A stretch of DNA of 64,000 nt from Buddleja alternifolia (lineage: Eukaryota; Streptophyta; Magnoliopsida; Lamiales; Scrophulariaceae), in assembly GCA_019426215.1 (NCBI GenBank), contig CM033397.1:26910480-26974479 (forward strand). The letters run 5' to 3'. Every line of letters begins with the position of its first letter. The first letter of the stretch is position 1. The notes under the pieces are model-generated. The model was not told the origin of the DNA. It made no database searches and saw only the letters and a list, made by a program, of their open reading frames with translations. The position numbers were made by a program, and so were the translations under genes. Below are positions 45,440 to 56,404 of the stretch, piece by piece.

Positions 45440-48400
45440 CATATCTCAATCCGCAGACTCCTCCGCCACCGAAATCCAAGTTCATGAATCTACCCCAAAA
45501 CCGCCCCCCATACACCCTGCTTTAGCTGTCGGAAACGTTCACTCTTCTTTTGGTTTTAAGTTAACGGAAAATTATTCAAATTACAAATTATGGCGCGGTA
45601 TGTTTATGTATCTCTGTCGTAGCTACTCCGTTTTTTATCACATAACTGGTCAATCCAAACCTATTTCTGAAACTGATGAAACTTGGTTTTCCCTCGACTC
45701 CACTATCAAAAGGTGATTTTATTCTTCTGTTGATATCAAATTACTAAAAATCTTGATCTTGAATTTGCTACCTCCCATGATCTTTGGTTTGCTATTGAGT
45801 CTAATTTTCGCAATAATAAAGCATCCCGCTCCATGCAACTTGATGAAGGATTTCACAATCTTCGTAAAGGAACACTTTCTATCTCTTAATACTATTCGGA
45901 GATGAAATTTTTGGCTGACAATCTCGCCGATCTTGATACTCCAATAAGTGATCAATCATTAATTCTTCAACTTTTACAAGGTCTCCCCGAGTCGTACCTA
46001 CCTCTCGTTACTGTAATTACTGCAAAACCACCCCTTTCCTCTTTTTCTGAAGTTCGTAATTTGCTTCTCATTCACGAATCTCAAGAAACTCGTTTTACTT
46101 CTCCTTCCCAACCTTCCGATTCCGCTCATGCTCTTTTTTCCCAAAATCCCTTTCCTAACAATAGCCGAAATAATTATCGAAACTTTGGTAACAATCGCGA
46201 AAGAGGTGGTGGTCGAAATTCTAATCGAGGTGGTCGTTCGGGATACCACAATATGGGTTCTCGCTATGGCCCACCAAATCCAACAGGCCAAACTACAGGT
46301 TACTCTTACCAGCTTATGAAACATACCCCACATGGGCGTCAACTGCTCGGCCTAATTCATGCAACCTTCAATCCGTCCAGCCGCCCAATAGCACCCCTCT
46401 CAACAAATTCAGCAAATTGGGCCTCATCAATGCCGCCCATTAATTCTGCCTGGTTCAGCCCGTCCACATCTTGGCCACATTCTGCCGCCAGCCCATTTTC
46501 GCCTTCACCCTTCCTTAGCCCAGCGACCATCGCTCCAGGTCTCTTGGGTCCCGTGCCACATGGGCCTCCACCTGATTTCGGCCCACCACCATCAGGCCCT
46601 ACAACTTCAACTCCAGCAGCAGCTTCCCCTGGTCCACCAACTCTCGCCCAGCAGCCTCCCTTCACAGCCACGGATTTATCGGCACTTTATCAAATAATGA
46701 CACTCCACCAACCCGATGATCAGTGGTATTTGGATAAAGGTGTGAGTTCTCACATGTCATCTCATCAAGGTAATTTTTTTAATATTACACCTTGTAATAA
46801 TTTAAATTCAATAATTGTTGGTAATGGTGTTGCACTCCCTGTTACTTCTATTGGACATTCATATCTTTCAACTCCTTCTCGTTCTCTTCTCTAAACAATA
46901 TCCTTATTTCTCCGTCATTAAATAAAAATCTTATTTCTGTTCGTAAATTCACACGCGATAATCAATGCTCAATCGAGTTTGACCCTTTTAGTTTTTCTGT
47001 AAAGGATCTTAGGACTGGTTCGTTACTTCTTCGGCGCGACAGCGATGTCGATCTCTACCCATTCAATCCATCTTCCACAGCTCTTCTTGCTTCTATTGCT
47101 CCTTCATCTTCCACCTGACATCGTCGCCTAGGTCAACCCGGAGTTGCTGTTTTTAATTTTCTTTCTAGTCGTAATTTCATCTCTTGTAATAAGGATTATT
47201 CTCGTTCTCTTTGTCATGCTTGTCAGTTAGGCAAGCACAAACATTTACCATTTTTTAGTTCTAATTCTTCTAGCACAAACTTATTTGATATTATTCATTC
47301 TGATATTTGAACATCTCCTGTTCCGAGTTTAAGTGATTTTCGTTATTATTTAATTTTCTTAGATGATTTTTCTCATTTTTTATGGATTTTTCCTTTACGA
47401 CATAAATCGGATATTTTTAAAATTTTTGTTGATTTTTTTAATTATGTTCAAACTCAATTTAAATTCAAAATTAAATTTTCTCAGTGTGACCGTGGTGGCG
47501 AATTTGACAATCTTACTTTTAAATCTTTTTTTGCTACCCATGGTGTACAATTTCGTTTTTCTTGCCGTCACACTTCTCAACAAAATGGCAAAACCGAACG
47601 AACCATCCAAACCATAAATAATGTTGTGCGTTCTCTTATTTTTCAAGCCTCTCTTCCTCCTTCGTTTTGGGCTGAGGCCATTCACATGGCTGCTCGTATC
47701 CTTAATATTCTTCCCATATCTATTCTCTCCTTTTGCACACCTTTTGAAGTTCTATATCATGTTTCTCCTTCTTATGATCATCTCCGTGTTTTCGGTTGTC
47801 TGTGTTATCCAAATCTCTCTACCACATCTTTTCATAAATTATCCCCTCGCTCTTCTGCCTGTATTTTCTTAGGCTTCCCGTCTGATCACCGAGGTTATCG
47901 TTGTCTTGATCTCATCACGAACAAAATCATTATTTCCCGCCATGCAATCTTCAATGAATCTGTTTTCCCCTTCTCCTCCCAATCTTCCTCTCTCGATTCT
48001 AACTCTTATCAATTTCTTAATCTTCCTTCCGACGAGGACGAGCCTCCTCTGCTCTGCCATCTTGCAACCGCGCCTCCGCCCCGGCCTTCTCCCGGTCCGC
48101 CGCATGGTTTTTCACCCCGTCCTGCTTCGCCTGCTCAGTTGCCCTCCCCCCTTCCTCCGCCCTCCCCTTCGGTGTCTTCCCCCCAGCACCACTCTTCCCC
48201 CATCTCTACCCATCCTATGGTCACTCGATCCAAAGTCGGGGTTACTAAACCTCGCCACCTTCTCAATCTCTCTGCTTCTTTACCTCCTCTTTGTCTTCTT
48301 CCCCAATCTTATACCCAAGTTCTTCGCAATCCCAACTGGACTTCTTCTATGTAAGATGAACTTCATGCTCTTCACTCCAATCACACCTAGGATCTTGTTC

Positions 48401-49848
48401 CTTGCCCTCCTAATGTCAACCTTGTCGGGTCCAAATGGATTTTTCGCCAGAAATTTCGTTCCGATGGGTCTCTTGAACACTATAAAGCTCGTCTCGTTGC
48501 TCAAGGCTTCACTCAACAGCCTGGCATCAATTATGAGGATACTTTTAGTCCCGTTGTCAAACCCGCTACCATTCGCACTGTACTTAGTCTTGCTCTCTCC
48601 CACTCTTGGCCTCTTCATCAGCTCGACGTCAAGAATGCTTTCCTTAACGGTCATCTGACTGATACTATCTATATGAAGCAACCACCTAGTTTTTCTGATT
48701 CTCGATTTCCTAATCACGTTTTTCTTCTTAAGAAAGCATTGTATGGCCTCAAACAAGCTCCTCGTGATTGGCATCATCACTTTGCTTCTTATCTTTCTTC
48801 TCTTGGTTTTATCTGTAGTCGGGCAGATGCCTCTCTTTTCATCTTTCGTCGTCACTCCTCCATTGCCTATCTTCTTCTTTATGTTGATGATATTGTCCTC
48901 ACTACCTCTTCTTCCTCTCTTCTTACACATCTCACTTCTCTTCTTTCTCGGGAATTTGCTATGACTGATATAGGTCCTCTTCATTACTTTCTAGGAATTT
49001 CTGTTACTAACACTCCCTCTGGTCTTTTTCTCTCTCAAGCCAAATTCGCTGGTGAAATTCTCAACTGAGCTAACATGTCCTCGTGTAACCCCGTTTCCAC
49101 TCCTGCTGATGCTCAAATCAAACTCTCGTCTTCCTCTAGTCCCCCTTTTTTCGATCCTACCCTCTATCATAGTCTAGCTGGTGCTCTCCAATATCTCACT
49201 TTCACTCGTCCGGACATCTCTTTCGCCGTTCAGCAGCTCTATCTCTTTATGCATGATCCTCGTGACCATCATATGATAGCTCTTAAACATGTTCTCAGAT
49301 ATCTTCGTAGCACGCTTGCTTACGGTCTTACTCTTACTCTATCCTCTACCTCACAGCTCATCTCTTACTCTGATGCCGACTGGGCTGGGTGCCCTGACAC
49401 TCGTCGTTCCACCTATAGGTATTGTGTCTTCCTTGGTGATAACCTTATTTCCTGGTCTTCCAAACGTCGACATGTTGTCTCTCGCTTTAGTGCCGAAGCC
49501 GAGTACCGCGGTGTAGGCAGTGCCGTTGCTGCAACTGCTTGGCTTCGTAATCTTCTTCTTGAGCTTCATTGTCCTCTTTCCAAGGCCTCTCTTGTCTATT
49601 GTGACAATATTAGTTCTGTCTATCTCTCTTCCAACCCTGTGCAGCACCAACGTACTAAACATGTTGAATTAGATTTACACTTTGTGCGTGAAAAAGTTAC
49701 CTTAGGTGAGGTTCGTGTGCTTCACGTTCCCTCATCCCATCAGTATGCAGACATTTTCACCAAAGGTCTCCCATCTTCGTTGTTCGTTGATTTTCGATCC
49801 AGTCTCACAGTTCGAGCGCTTCCAGTTTCGACTGCGGGGGAGTGTTAA
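45440..49848 (+). pseudogene. Ale-like copia gag-pol polyprotein, stop-riddled
   Basis: Gag (about 45440-46670) has the LTENYSNYKLW start, a stop at 45714, a frameshift near 45748 and a stop at 45887, then a Gly/Arg-rich and Pro-rich tail. Protease has DKGVSSHM at 46733 where DTGASSHM is expected. After a frameshift near 46890 one frame covers the zinc region (HRRLGQPG, CHACQLGKH), integrase (DDFSHF, CDRGGEF, QQNGKTER), RT ([16 protein letters not shown] at about 48877-48906) and RNase H (YSDADWAG, SAEAEYRG, ADIFTKGL). In-frame stops lie at 47116, 47308, 48352, 48388 and 49066. The frame ends in TAA at 49846-49848, within the LTR start. Confidence 0.9.
49830..49842 (+). other. Polypurine tract of the Ale-like copia
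   Basis: GACTGCGGGGGAG directly precedes the 3' LTR. The rearranged element at 32440 has nearly the same motif. Confidence 0.85.
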
Positions 49849-50000
49849 GAGTTCTTATTATTATTATATTGTCATTAGTTTCCTTATTAGTTTAGGTTTA
49901 CCTTTATTGCTAGTTACCTTTTATATTATGTCTCTCTTGTAAACCTCTGTATATATCTTTGATTATTAATACAAACCTCAAGGGGAATTTACTTTTAACA
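49843..50000 (+). repeat. 3' LTR of the Ale-like copia
   Basis: Matches 44987-45143. It is followed by TATTA. Confidence 0.9.
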
Positions 50001-50081
50001 TATTATACATGTGTTGCACGTAAAAAGAATGTGATATGCATAAATTTAACAATAAACAAACACTTAAAAAAGTAGGAGGTT

Positions 50082-50168
50082 AGTAAATTTGTCACTAATT
50101 GTAAATTTTTAGTGGCAAAAATGTTTGAATTGTCACAAAAATATGTTTTATATGTTTAATAGGTACAA
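50082..50168 (+). repeat. Copy of the GTCACTA-rich CACTA-like segment
   Basis: It resembles 43288-43375 in the same orientation (shared core GTCACTAATTGTAAATTTTT). It is a fragment of the same repeat. Confidence 0.6.
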
Positions 50169-50709
50169 GCCATAGCGAAGCTTTTGCTCTTCTCGTGATG
50201 AAGTGTCTGACAAATGAATGAAGTCCAACAACAATGAATATCAATATTTTCTCAAGTCTTTTTCTTTTTCTAAATGTAATTGTCAGTTACTTTTAAAAGT
50301 TCAATTATTAAATAAAATTCATGAGACTAAAAGTCAAATAACAAAGATATTCACATGTTCAACAAAGATATTCACATGCTCAACAATTAAACACGTAGAT
50401 AAAATAATAAGTGGGGTAGAATAAGTTGCAGTCTAATTCTAGTTGATATAATATAACCTTCAAAGCCAAAAAGAATTGATATATACTCCAACCTGAGATT
50501 GTAATATGAACATGGATATGAAGGTTACATTATGATCAATGAAGGAGTTTGTTTTCTAAACATTTGTTTAAGATTCGACATAGCTTATGGATTAATATAT
50601 GATCGCGTAATACATATCGCATAATACATACTTTAAGTTAGAAATAAGAGTTTTAGAGTTATATCTATATACTTGATAAATGCTATATTTTAACTTAAAA
50701 AAGAATATA
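50169..50709. other. No recognisable gene
   Basis: AT-rich DNA with no motifs. Confidence 0.4.
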
Positions 50710-50906
50710 GGGATAAAGATATTTGTAGTCCCTGAAGTAGACTAAAGACATTCATAATGCGTGTCCACGCATAAGGGTAGAAATGTCCAAAAAGGATTTA
50801 AGTGAAACAAAATTTGAACATCAGAGATGGTAATGTTAAATTTTCCACTTTAGGGACTACACTGACATGTTTTGTCTACTTCAGAGGCTAAACATATCAT
50901 TATCCC
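50710..50906. mobile_element. Small foldback MITE (197 bp)
   Basis: The left end GGGATAAAGATAT and the reversed right end GGGATAATGATAT begin about 42-bp inverted repeats that share CTGAAGTAGAC. No clear TSD was seen, so the family is unknown. Confidence 0.6.
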
Positions 50907-51720
50907 AATAATATATCTTAAGTTAATTTGGTATTATCATTGTGAAAAAGTTAATTGAACATCAAAATTCCATTAGTGTCAAAATTGCATCTATCTTCAC
51001 AAAACTCAGAGCATGATCAAATAGAGATGATCAACATGTTCAAATGATGTTAATTACAGTTGGAGAATTGCTGGAAAAAAAAGAAGATGAAAATGATGTT
51101 AGTTAGAAACTTCGTCACTGTATCTAATCCAAATTTCTAACAAAAATCCATGTAGCTTCCATCTCATCATACCTCTAAGTAAATTTGGTTGTCATGGCCT
51201 AATTACACCAATTTATAGAACGAAGGTTTAGTAAACAAAGAGCCAAGTAGCTAATTTCTTATCAATATTAATTTAATGGGTATATTAAAAGTCTTTCAGT
51301 TTAACAATTTATTAACAAAAATAACACCTACTGGAAGAGTTAAATAAAAAGCAAAAATTAACTTCAATTCAAGAGATTAGTAGAAATAAAGTGAGTTGAA
51401 GGATCTTTTACTACTAATGTTAGGGGCATATTAAGGGTCACTCTTATAAATTACTATTAACTTTATAAAACGGTACATAATTGCATATTAATTAAGAAAG
51501 GGTTATTGATAACTCCAATTAAAGAGATGAGTGAAATAGAGAGTATGACAGCCATCTTTTACGGTTAATGGGGCATAGTAAGGGTCACTCTTATTAATTA
51601 TTATTTGAATTAATTTAGATTTAGAATATCAAAGATGTATTAAGTAAGGGCCATATGTGTCTTTTCACAATTAGAAGAAACATCTAAAGATCCACACTTT
51701 TATAGTAGTATATATATATA
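50907..51720. other. No gene; diverged duplication and a (TA) run
   Basis: Two related blocks near 51395-51475 and 51515-51605 share AAGGGTCACTCTTAT. (TA)n at 51708-51720 is the target of the next element. Confidence 0.4.
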
Positions 51721-52795
51721 GGGTCAAAATTGAATACATACCCTCTCTTAGATAAGATCTAAGACCCAATATACATCATTGGATACATTAAATCCAACAG
51801 TCCAAAAAATAAGGAATAAACAGGCAGGAAAAAATGCAAAATAGGGATTAGGGGTATAATGAACAAAATGACAAAATTATACATCACCCATTTACCAAAA
51901 ATAACGGCAATCATCTCCTGCAATCTCTCAAAAATTGATACCCACGAACTCAGCCATTTATTATCACAATCTCAGCCCGAGATTAACGCATTCAATTTGT
52001 AGAATCGTATTAATCTCAGATTTCGTTCGATTATCACAAAAAAAAAAAATTCGAAACCCACATGTTCTGGAAATTCTGAAACCCACGAAAAAATTCTGAA
52101 AATCGAGATTGCAAACCCAGAATCTGAAAAGATTGAATTCCACATGTTTTCGCTTACATCATTGTTATTTGCTTTGATTTTTTATTTTTGAATGTTCTGT
52201 TATTTCTGTATATTGCTTAATTAGTAAAGTATAATGATGATATACCATATATTGTGATTTGAACGCATTATACAGCTCATTATATTCAATTATACATCGT
52301 ATTATATTACATTATACAGTTCATACAATAGGGATATATAACATGTGATTGTGCTCCTTTCAACAGTCAGTTGAATATATTATACAGTATTTTGTACTAC
52401 ATTATACAGTATATTATAGCATATTATACAGTATCATATAAGCCATTATACAGTGAGTCCAATAGCTAATTAATCCGTTATATAATAGTTAATAATCAAA
52501 TATACGGTAACTATAAACAAGGTAAAGTACGAAAATAATGGAAATAAATAAAAATAAAAATCCGACTGAAAACACAAAAACGCAAAAAAACCTATTAAAA
52601 CGATGGAATTTGGACCCGATAGGGTGGTGCTCAGCATACTTATGATAAGTATTTGAGTTGTTTTTAAAACGACATTTCCTACAAGATTGAAGTAGAGCTT
52701 GGGACCAAATTCCAAAAACAGTTTTTGCCTTTCGGAAATTTAAAATATATATATTTTTTATTTTTTTAAAGCAAAACGCAGTAGATGAGTGGTGA

Positions 52796-53815
52796 TACAC
52801 AGTGTATAATGGTTTGTATTGTAGTGTATAATAATGAATCTAATCTATAATATGTTATACATATAGTTGTGTATAAAATTCACAGTGTATAATGGTTTGT
52901 ATTGTAGTGTATAATGGTTTGTATTGTAGTGTATAATGGTTTTATTGTAGTGTATAATAATGAATCTAATCTATAATTTGTTATACCATTCTATAAAATA
53001 AGATTTATAAGTTGAATCCATAAAGAAGAAGACTGTGTATAATTTGTATTATTAATAAGATTGGGGAACTCTACAATGGGTTTCAACTGTTAATGGATTC
53101 CGACAAAGGTGTCATCACTTTCGAGAGTCTGAAAAAGAACTCTGCTTTATTGGGGCTTCAAGAATGGTCTGATAATGATCTTTATGGAATGCTTAAGGAA
53201 GGAGACTTTGACGGAGATATTGGAGCTCTCAATCAGATGGAGTTTTGTGTGTTGATGTTCAGATTAAAGCCCCGAATTGATGGATCACTCTCAGTTTTTG
53301 TTGGATGAGGCATTTCAGCAGGAGGGCTTCCAACATTTTAACTTTTAATCTCACTAATTGTAATCATTTTGACTTCGTCTTTATTTTCCAATTCTTTGTT
53401 TAGTTCCAATTCTTGATAGCACCAATTGTTGAGTTAATATAATAATGAATATAATGTATAATCTGTTATACCATTCTATATAATTGTGTATAAAATTCAC
53501 AGTGTATAATGGTTTGTATTGTAGTGTATAATGGTTTGTATTATAGTGTATAATGGTTTGTATTGTGGTGTATAATAATGAATCTAATCTATAATTTGTT
53601 ATACCATTCCATATAGTTGTGTATAAAATTCACATTGTATAATGGTTTGTATTGTAGTGTATAATAATGAATCTAATCTACAATCTGTTATACCATTCTA
53701 TATAGTTGTGTATAAAATTCACAGTGTATAATGGTTTGTATTGTAGTGTGTAATGGTTTGTATTGTAGTATATAATGGTTTGTTATTGTAGTGTATAATG
53801 GTCCGTTACAGAGAA
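52796..53815. repeat. Minisatellite of GTGTATAATGGTTTGTATTGTA units
   Basis: Units of about 20-22 bp recur in blocks at 52796-52990 and 53465-53815, joined by a longer module with AATGAATCTAATCTATAAT and TTATACCATTCTATA. The blocks flank the captured gene fragment on both sides. Confidence 0.85.
53050..53345 (+). pseudogene. Captured fragment of a KIC/PBP1-like EF-hand protein gene
   Basis: The reading frame starts upstream of the Met at 53093 (ELYNGFQLLMD) and continues SDKGVITFESLKKNSALLG and MLKEGDFDGD to NQMEFCVLMFRL, which match the small plant calcium sensors KIC (kinesin-interacting) and PBP1 (PINOID-binding). The EF-hand loop reads DFDGDIGALNQME, one residue longer than the 12-residue norm owing to an extra codon (Ile), so calcium binding is probably lost. 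A one-base insertion near 53262 shifts the frame; the original C-terminus (SPELMDHSQFLLDEAFQQE-like) is visible in the next frame to about 53345. The N-terminus is absent. It lies inside a TIR element between minisatellite blocks. Function as a protein is unlikely. Confidence 0.75.
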
Positions 53816-54000
53816 ATAAAGAGAAACTCATTTGTTCAAATTCATTCTATCTATTACATTAGATCAGTTGCTTAATGATGATTTGCAGACTCATAATTGA
53901 TAACAGAAGAAGAATTCAGAAAAAATTGAATTGAAAACAGAAGAAGATGATGATTAGTGATTCGATTTCTGCATATCCTTCGATCTTTACAGTGCCAATC

Positions 54001-54198
54001 TCGAATTTTACTGAAAAACAACCGATTTGATGATGAATTGAACGGGAAAAAAACAATATCTCATATCAATTTTGCTGGAAAACAACCGACTTGATGATGA
54101 ATTGAACGGGTAAAACGATATCTCGAATCAATTTTGTTGAAAAACAACCGATTTGATGATGAATTGAATGGGTAAAAAAATGTCTCTTATCAATTTTG
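54001..54198. repeat. Tandem repeat, three units of about 66 bp
   Basis: Each unit contains AACAACCGA(T/C)TTGATGATGA and ends in ATCAATTTTG.TG. No coding content was seen. Confidence 0.85.
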
Positions 54199-54479
54199 CT
54201 GATATATGTGATTATGGAAAGAATATAATGAAATCGGTTATGGCGCGTGAAATTGGGGATTTGATTTGATACTGTGTATTAAATTGAATCTGTTAGTTAT
54301 AATTTAATGACTAAAATGCCCTTTACATAATTAAACAAATTATTAAATCAGTTAAATGTGTTAAATGTAGACCTTGGGATCAAATTGAATCAAAGGCCTA
54401 GATTGGGTCTTATATCTTACTTAATGGCAAGGGATGTATTTGATCCATATCCTATATATATATATATATATAGTTATAG

Positions 54480-55528
54480 AATATAGATATAGATTTAGAT
54501 AAAGATAGATAATGAAATTTATGCGATGTCAACTATATACAAATAATTATAATTTTGTCAAGTTTGGAGTTTGGGACTCCCTAACAATCCTTGGTAGTTT
54601 TAGTTAACTAATAGGTGTGCCCAAATCTAAGCAGCTAATCCTCTTATTGCGGTTAAGACGGGAACCCAAATTATTTATAGAAATTAATGGAAGAATTAAA
54701 TTTGCAGTAAATAAACCAACCCATAAGATCTGTTATTGTAAAATGGTATTGTATTTTGTATTGCATCTCATATTTGCACGATAAGTGTATATAATACATA
54801 TTAAATTTATAGTCAAACAAATATTTTATACACTTGGTTTTCATATGTGAATTGTAATAAGAGATTGCAACACGGTTTGTAACAAGAGATCCAAACTGCT
54901 AAACCAGGCTACCTAATCTTAGTATTATACTGCAAAATTAGTTTAAAACGTATATTCCATCGGAGAATTACATTATTATTGTTCTGTACTATTTTCAAAA
55001 TATATAGGCTAATCAATTGATGTTAATGTTATATACAATTACAGTGATGTGAATGAGTCGAGCTCAGTCGAGCCGAATAAGTTGTTGTTCAAACTTATTC
55101 TGAATTATTATCGAGCTTCAAAATTTGTGTTTGACCTTGGTTTAATTGTTAATCGAGTCGAGCTCAAACGAGCTTTAATCGAGGCGAACACGAGTCGAGC
55201 TATAGTAGCTTGATTCTTTTGAACATATTTTGTCATTTTTGATTAATCAAGTCGAGCTCGACCCAAACTTCAAAACTTATCGAAAGCATAATGTTGTTCA
55301 ACCTTTGTTTTATATGTTAACAAATCGAGCCCAAAATGAACTTTTAACGATCGATCTGAAGTCAAGTATCTAGTAGATTGGTTGGTCTTTAGTTGATATT
55401 GAAGTTCATAGCACGTTTTTAATTTAATGGGCAAAATAAGATCCCATAGGGTGCGATGTGTGTACTATTACCACATGGACAAAAGACAAGTTGAAGTACA
55501 ACGGCATATGACTAAATAATACTGAATA
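54480..55528. other. Non-coding DNA with GAGTCGAGCTC-rich repeat
   Basis: From 55050 to 55350 the words TCGAGCTC, GAGTCGAGC and AACGAGC recur in both directions, a pattern seen in worn plant DNA transposons. The rest is AT-rich. It includes the region upstream of the subtilase fragment. Confidence 0.4.
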
Positions 55529-56328
55529 ATGAATACCCCATTTTATTGTAAAAACATGACAATTATTCATATCTCTTTGTGGTTGTATCTGTGTTTTCTC
55601 ATCCTCACATTTCCACATTTCAACTCCAGTTTAACAGAGTCTAACACTTACATTGTTCATATGGATTTATCTGCCATGCCCAAAGCATTCTCTAGCCACC
55701 ATAGCTGGTATTTAGCCACACTTTCTTCCATATCTGATACAATTCATGATAGAAGTGATTCTTTGTCCTCCTCTAAACTTGTCTATGCTTATTCCAATGC
55801 CATCAATGGATTTAGCGCAGTTCTTTCATCTTCTGAACTCAAAGCCATTAAAAATTCCCCGGGGTACCTTTCTTCCATTAAGGATATGATCAAGTCGACA
55901 CAACTCACTCGTACCAATTTCTCGGTCTCAATAACAATCATGGGGCATCGCCGGTTTCAAACTATGGCCAGGATGTTATAATCGGCGTCGTCAATAGCGG
56001 CGTTTGGCCGGAGAGCAAAAACTTTGATGATGACCGGATGACTGAAATTCCATCAAGATGGAAAGGGGAATGCCAGAGTGGGGCCAAGTTCAATTCCTCG
56101 ATGTGCAACAAGAAACTCATCGGAGCCCGTTATTTCAACAAAGGTCTACTCGCAAAGAATCCCAATTTAACCATCTCAATGAACTCGGCTCGTGACACGG
56201 ATGGACACAGGACCCACACATCATCCACTGCCGCTGGGAGTTATGTGGCGGGTGCATCTTTCTTTGGGTATGCCCCGGGTACTGCTAGAGGCATGGCACC
56301 AAAGGCTCGGGAAGAATTGAGGATGTAG
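55529..56328 (+). pseudogene. Subtilisin-like protease (subtilase) gene, 5' part only
   Basis: Plant subtilases are secreted serine proteases. The frame from ATG 55529 has a hydrophobic signal-like stretch (ISLWLYLCFLILTF, residues 14-27), then the inhibitor I9 prodomain (TYIVHMD, LVYAYSNAINGFSAVLS, ending near SIKD). A short deletion near 55885 shifts the frame. The second frame has [12 protein letters not shown], where the catalytic Asp of the usual D-(S/T)-G is Asn, and [16 protein letters not shown], with Arg in place of Gly next to the catalytic His. It ends with [13 protein letters not shown], after which homology stops near 56317. The Asn and Ser catalytic region is missing. An LTR remnant begins about 75 bp later, so insertion or deletion probably removed the rest. 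Confidence 0.85.
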
Positions 56329-56404
56329 GGGCTGAATATTAACTCATATATATATATAGGGACCATGAGATGAAATAGAATAAGGTAAGGATTATGAGAC
56401 AAAT

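Larger units (their letters stand above)
44987..50000 (+). mobile_element. Ale/Retrofit-like copia element, near full length, TSD TATTA
   Basis: TATTA lies at 44982-44986 and 50001-50005. The LTRs are 44987-45143 (157 bp) and 49843-50000 (158 bp); by eye they differ by three substitutions and one indel, about 97-98% identical. The PBS is at 45144 and the polypurine tract at 49830-49842. All domains are present in order (gag, protease, integrase, RT, RNase H) but disabled by seven stops and two frameshifts. It is related to the rearranged element at 32440-34572. Confidence 0.92.
51721..54452. mobile_element. TIR element in (TA)n carrying a captured gene fragment
   Basis: Imperfect terminal inverted repeats of about 75 bp share ATACAT.CCCT and AAGA(T)(C/A)TAAGACCCAAT (51721-51800 and, reversed, 54452-54370). 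Both ends abut (TA)n. The interior holds ATTATACAGT-type repeats (52260-52460), a minisatellite (52796-53815), an EF-hand gene fragment (53050-53345) and a three-unit tandem repeat (54001-54198). No transposase is visible. The arrangement recalls Pack-MULE elements, but a 9-bp TSD was not found because the flanks are simple sequence. Confidence 0.6.

Noticed and set aside
46357..46671. Gly-rich minus-strand frame
   Set aside because: Antisense of the Pro-rich gag tail.
47906..48658. Second plus-strand frame of 250 codons overlapping copia integrase/RT
   Set aside because: It lies in another frame of the same polyprotein and is Leu/Pro-rich without domain motifs.
48280..48984. Long minus-strand open frame (234 codons) opposite the copia RT
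   Set aside because: It is antisense to clear RT coding sequence and has no motifs; the T/C-rich coding strand makes such shadow frames.
53093..53308. The 71-codon EF-hand frame as a complete gene starting at its first Met
   Set aside because: Homology begins before that Met and continues in another frame past the stop, so it is a broken fragment.
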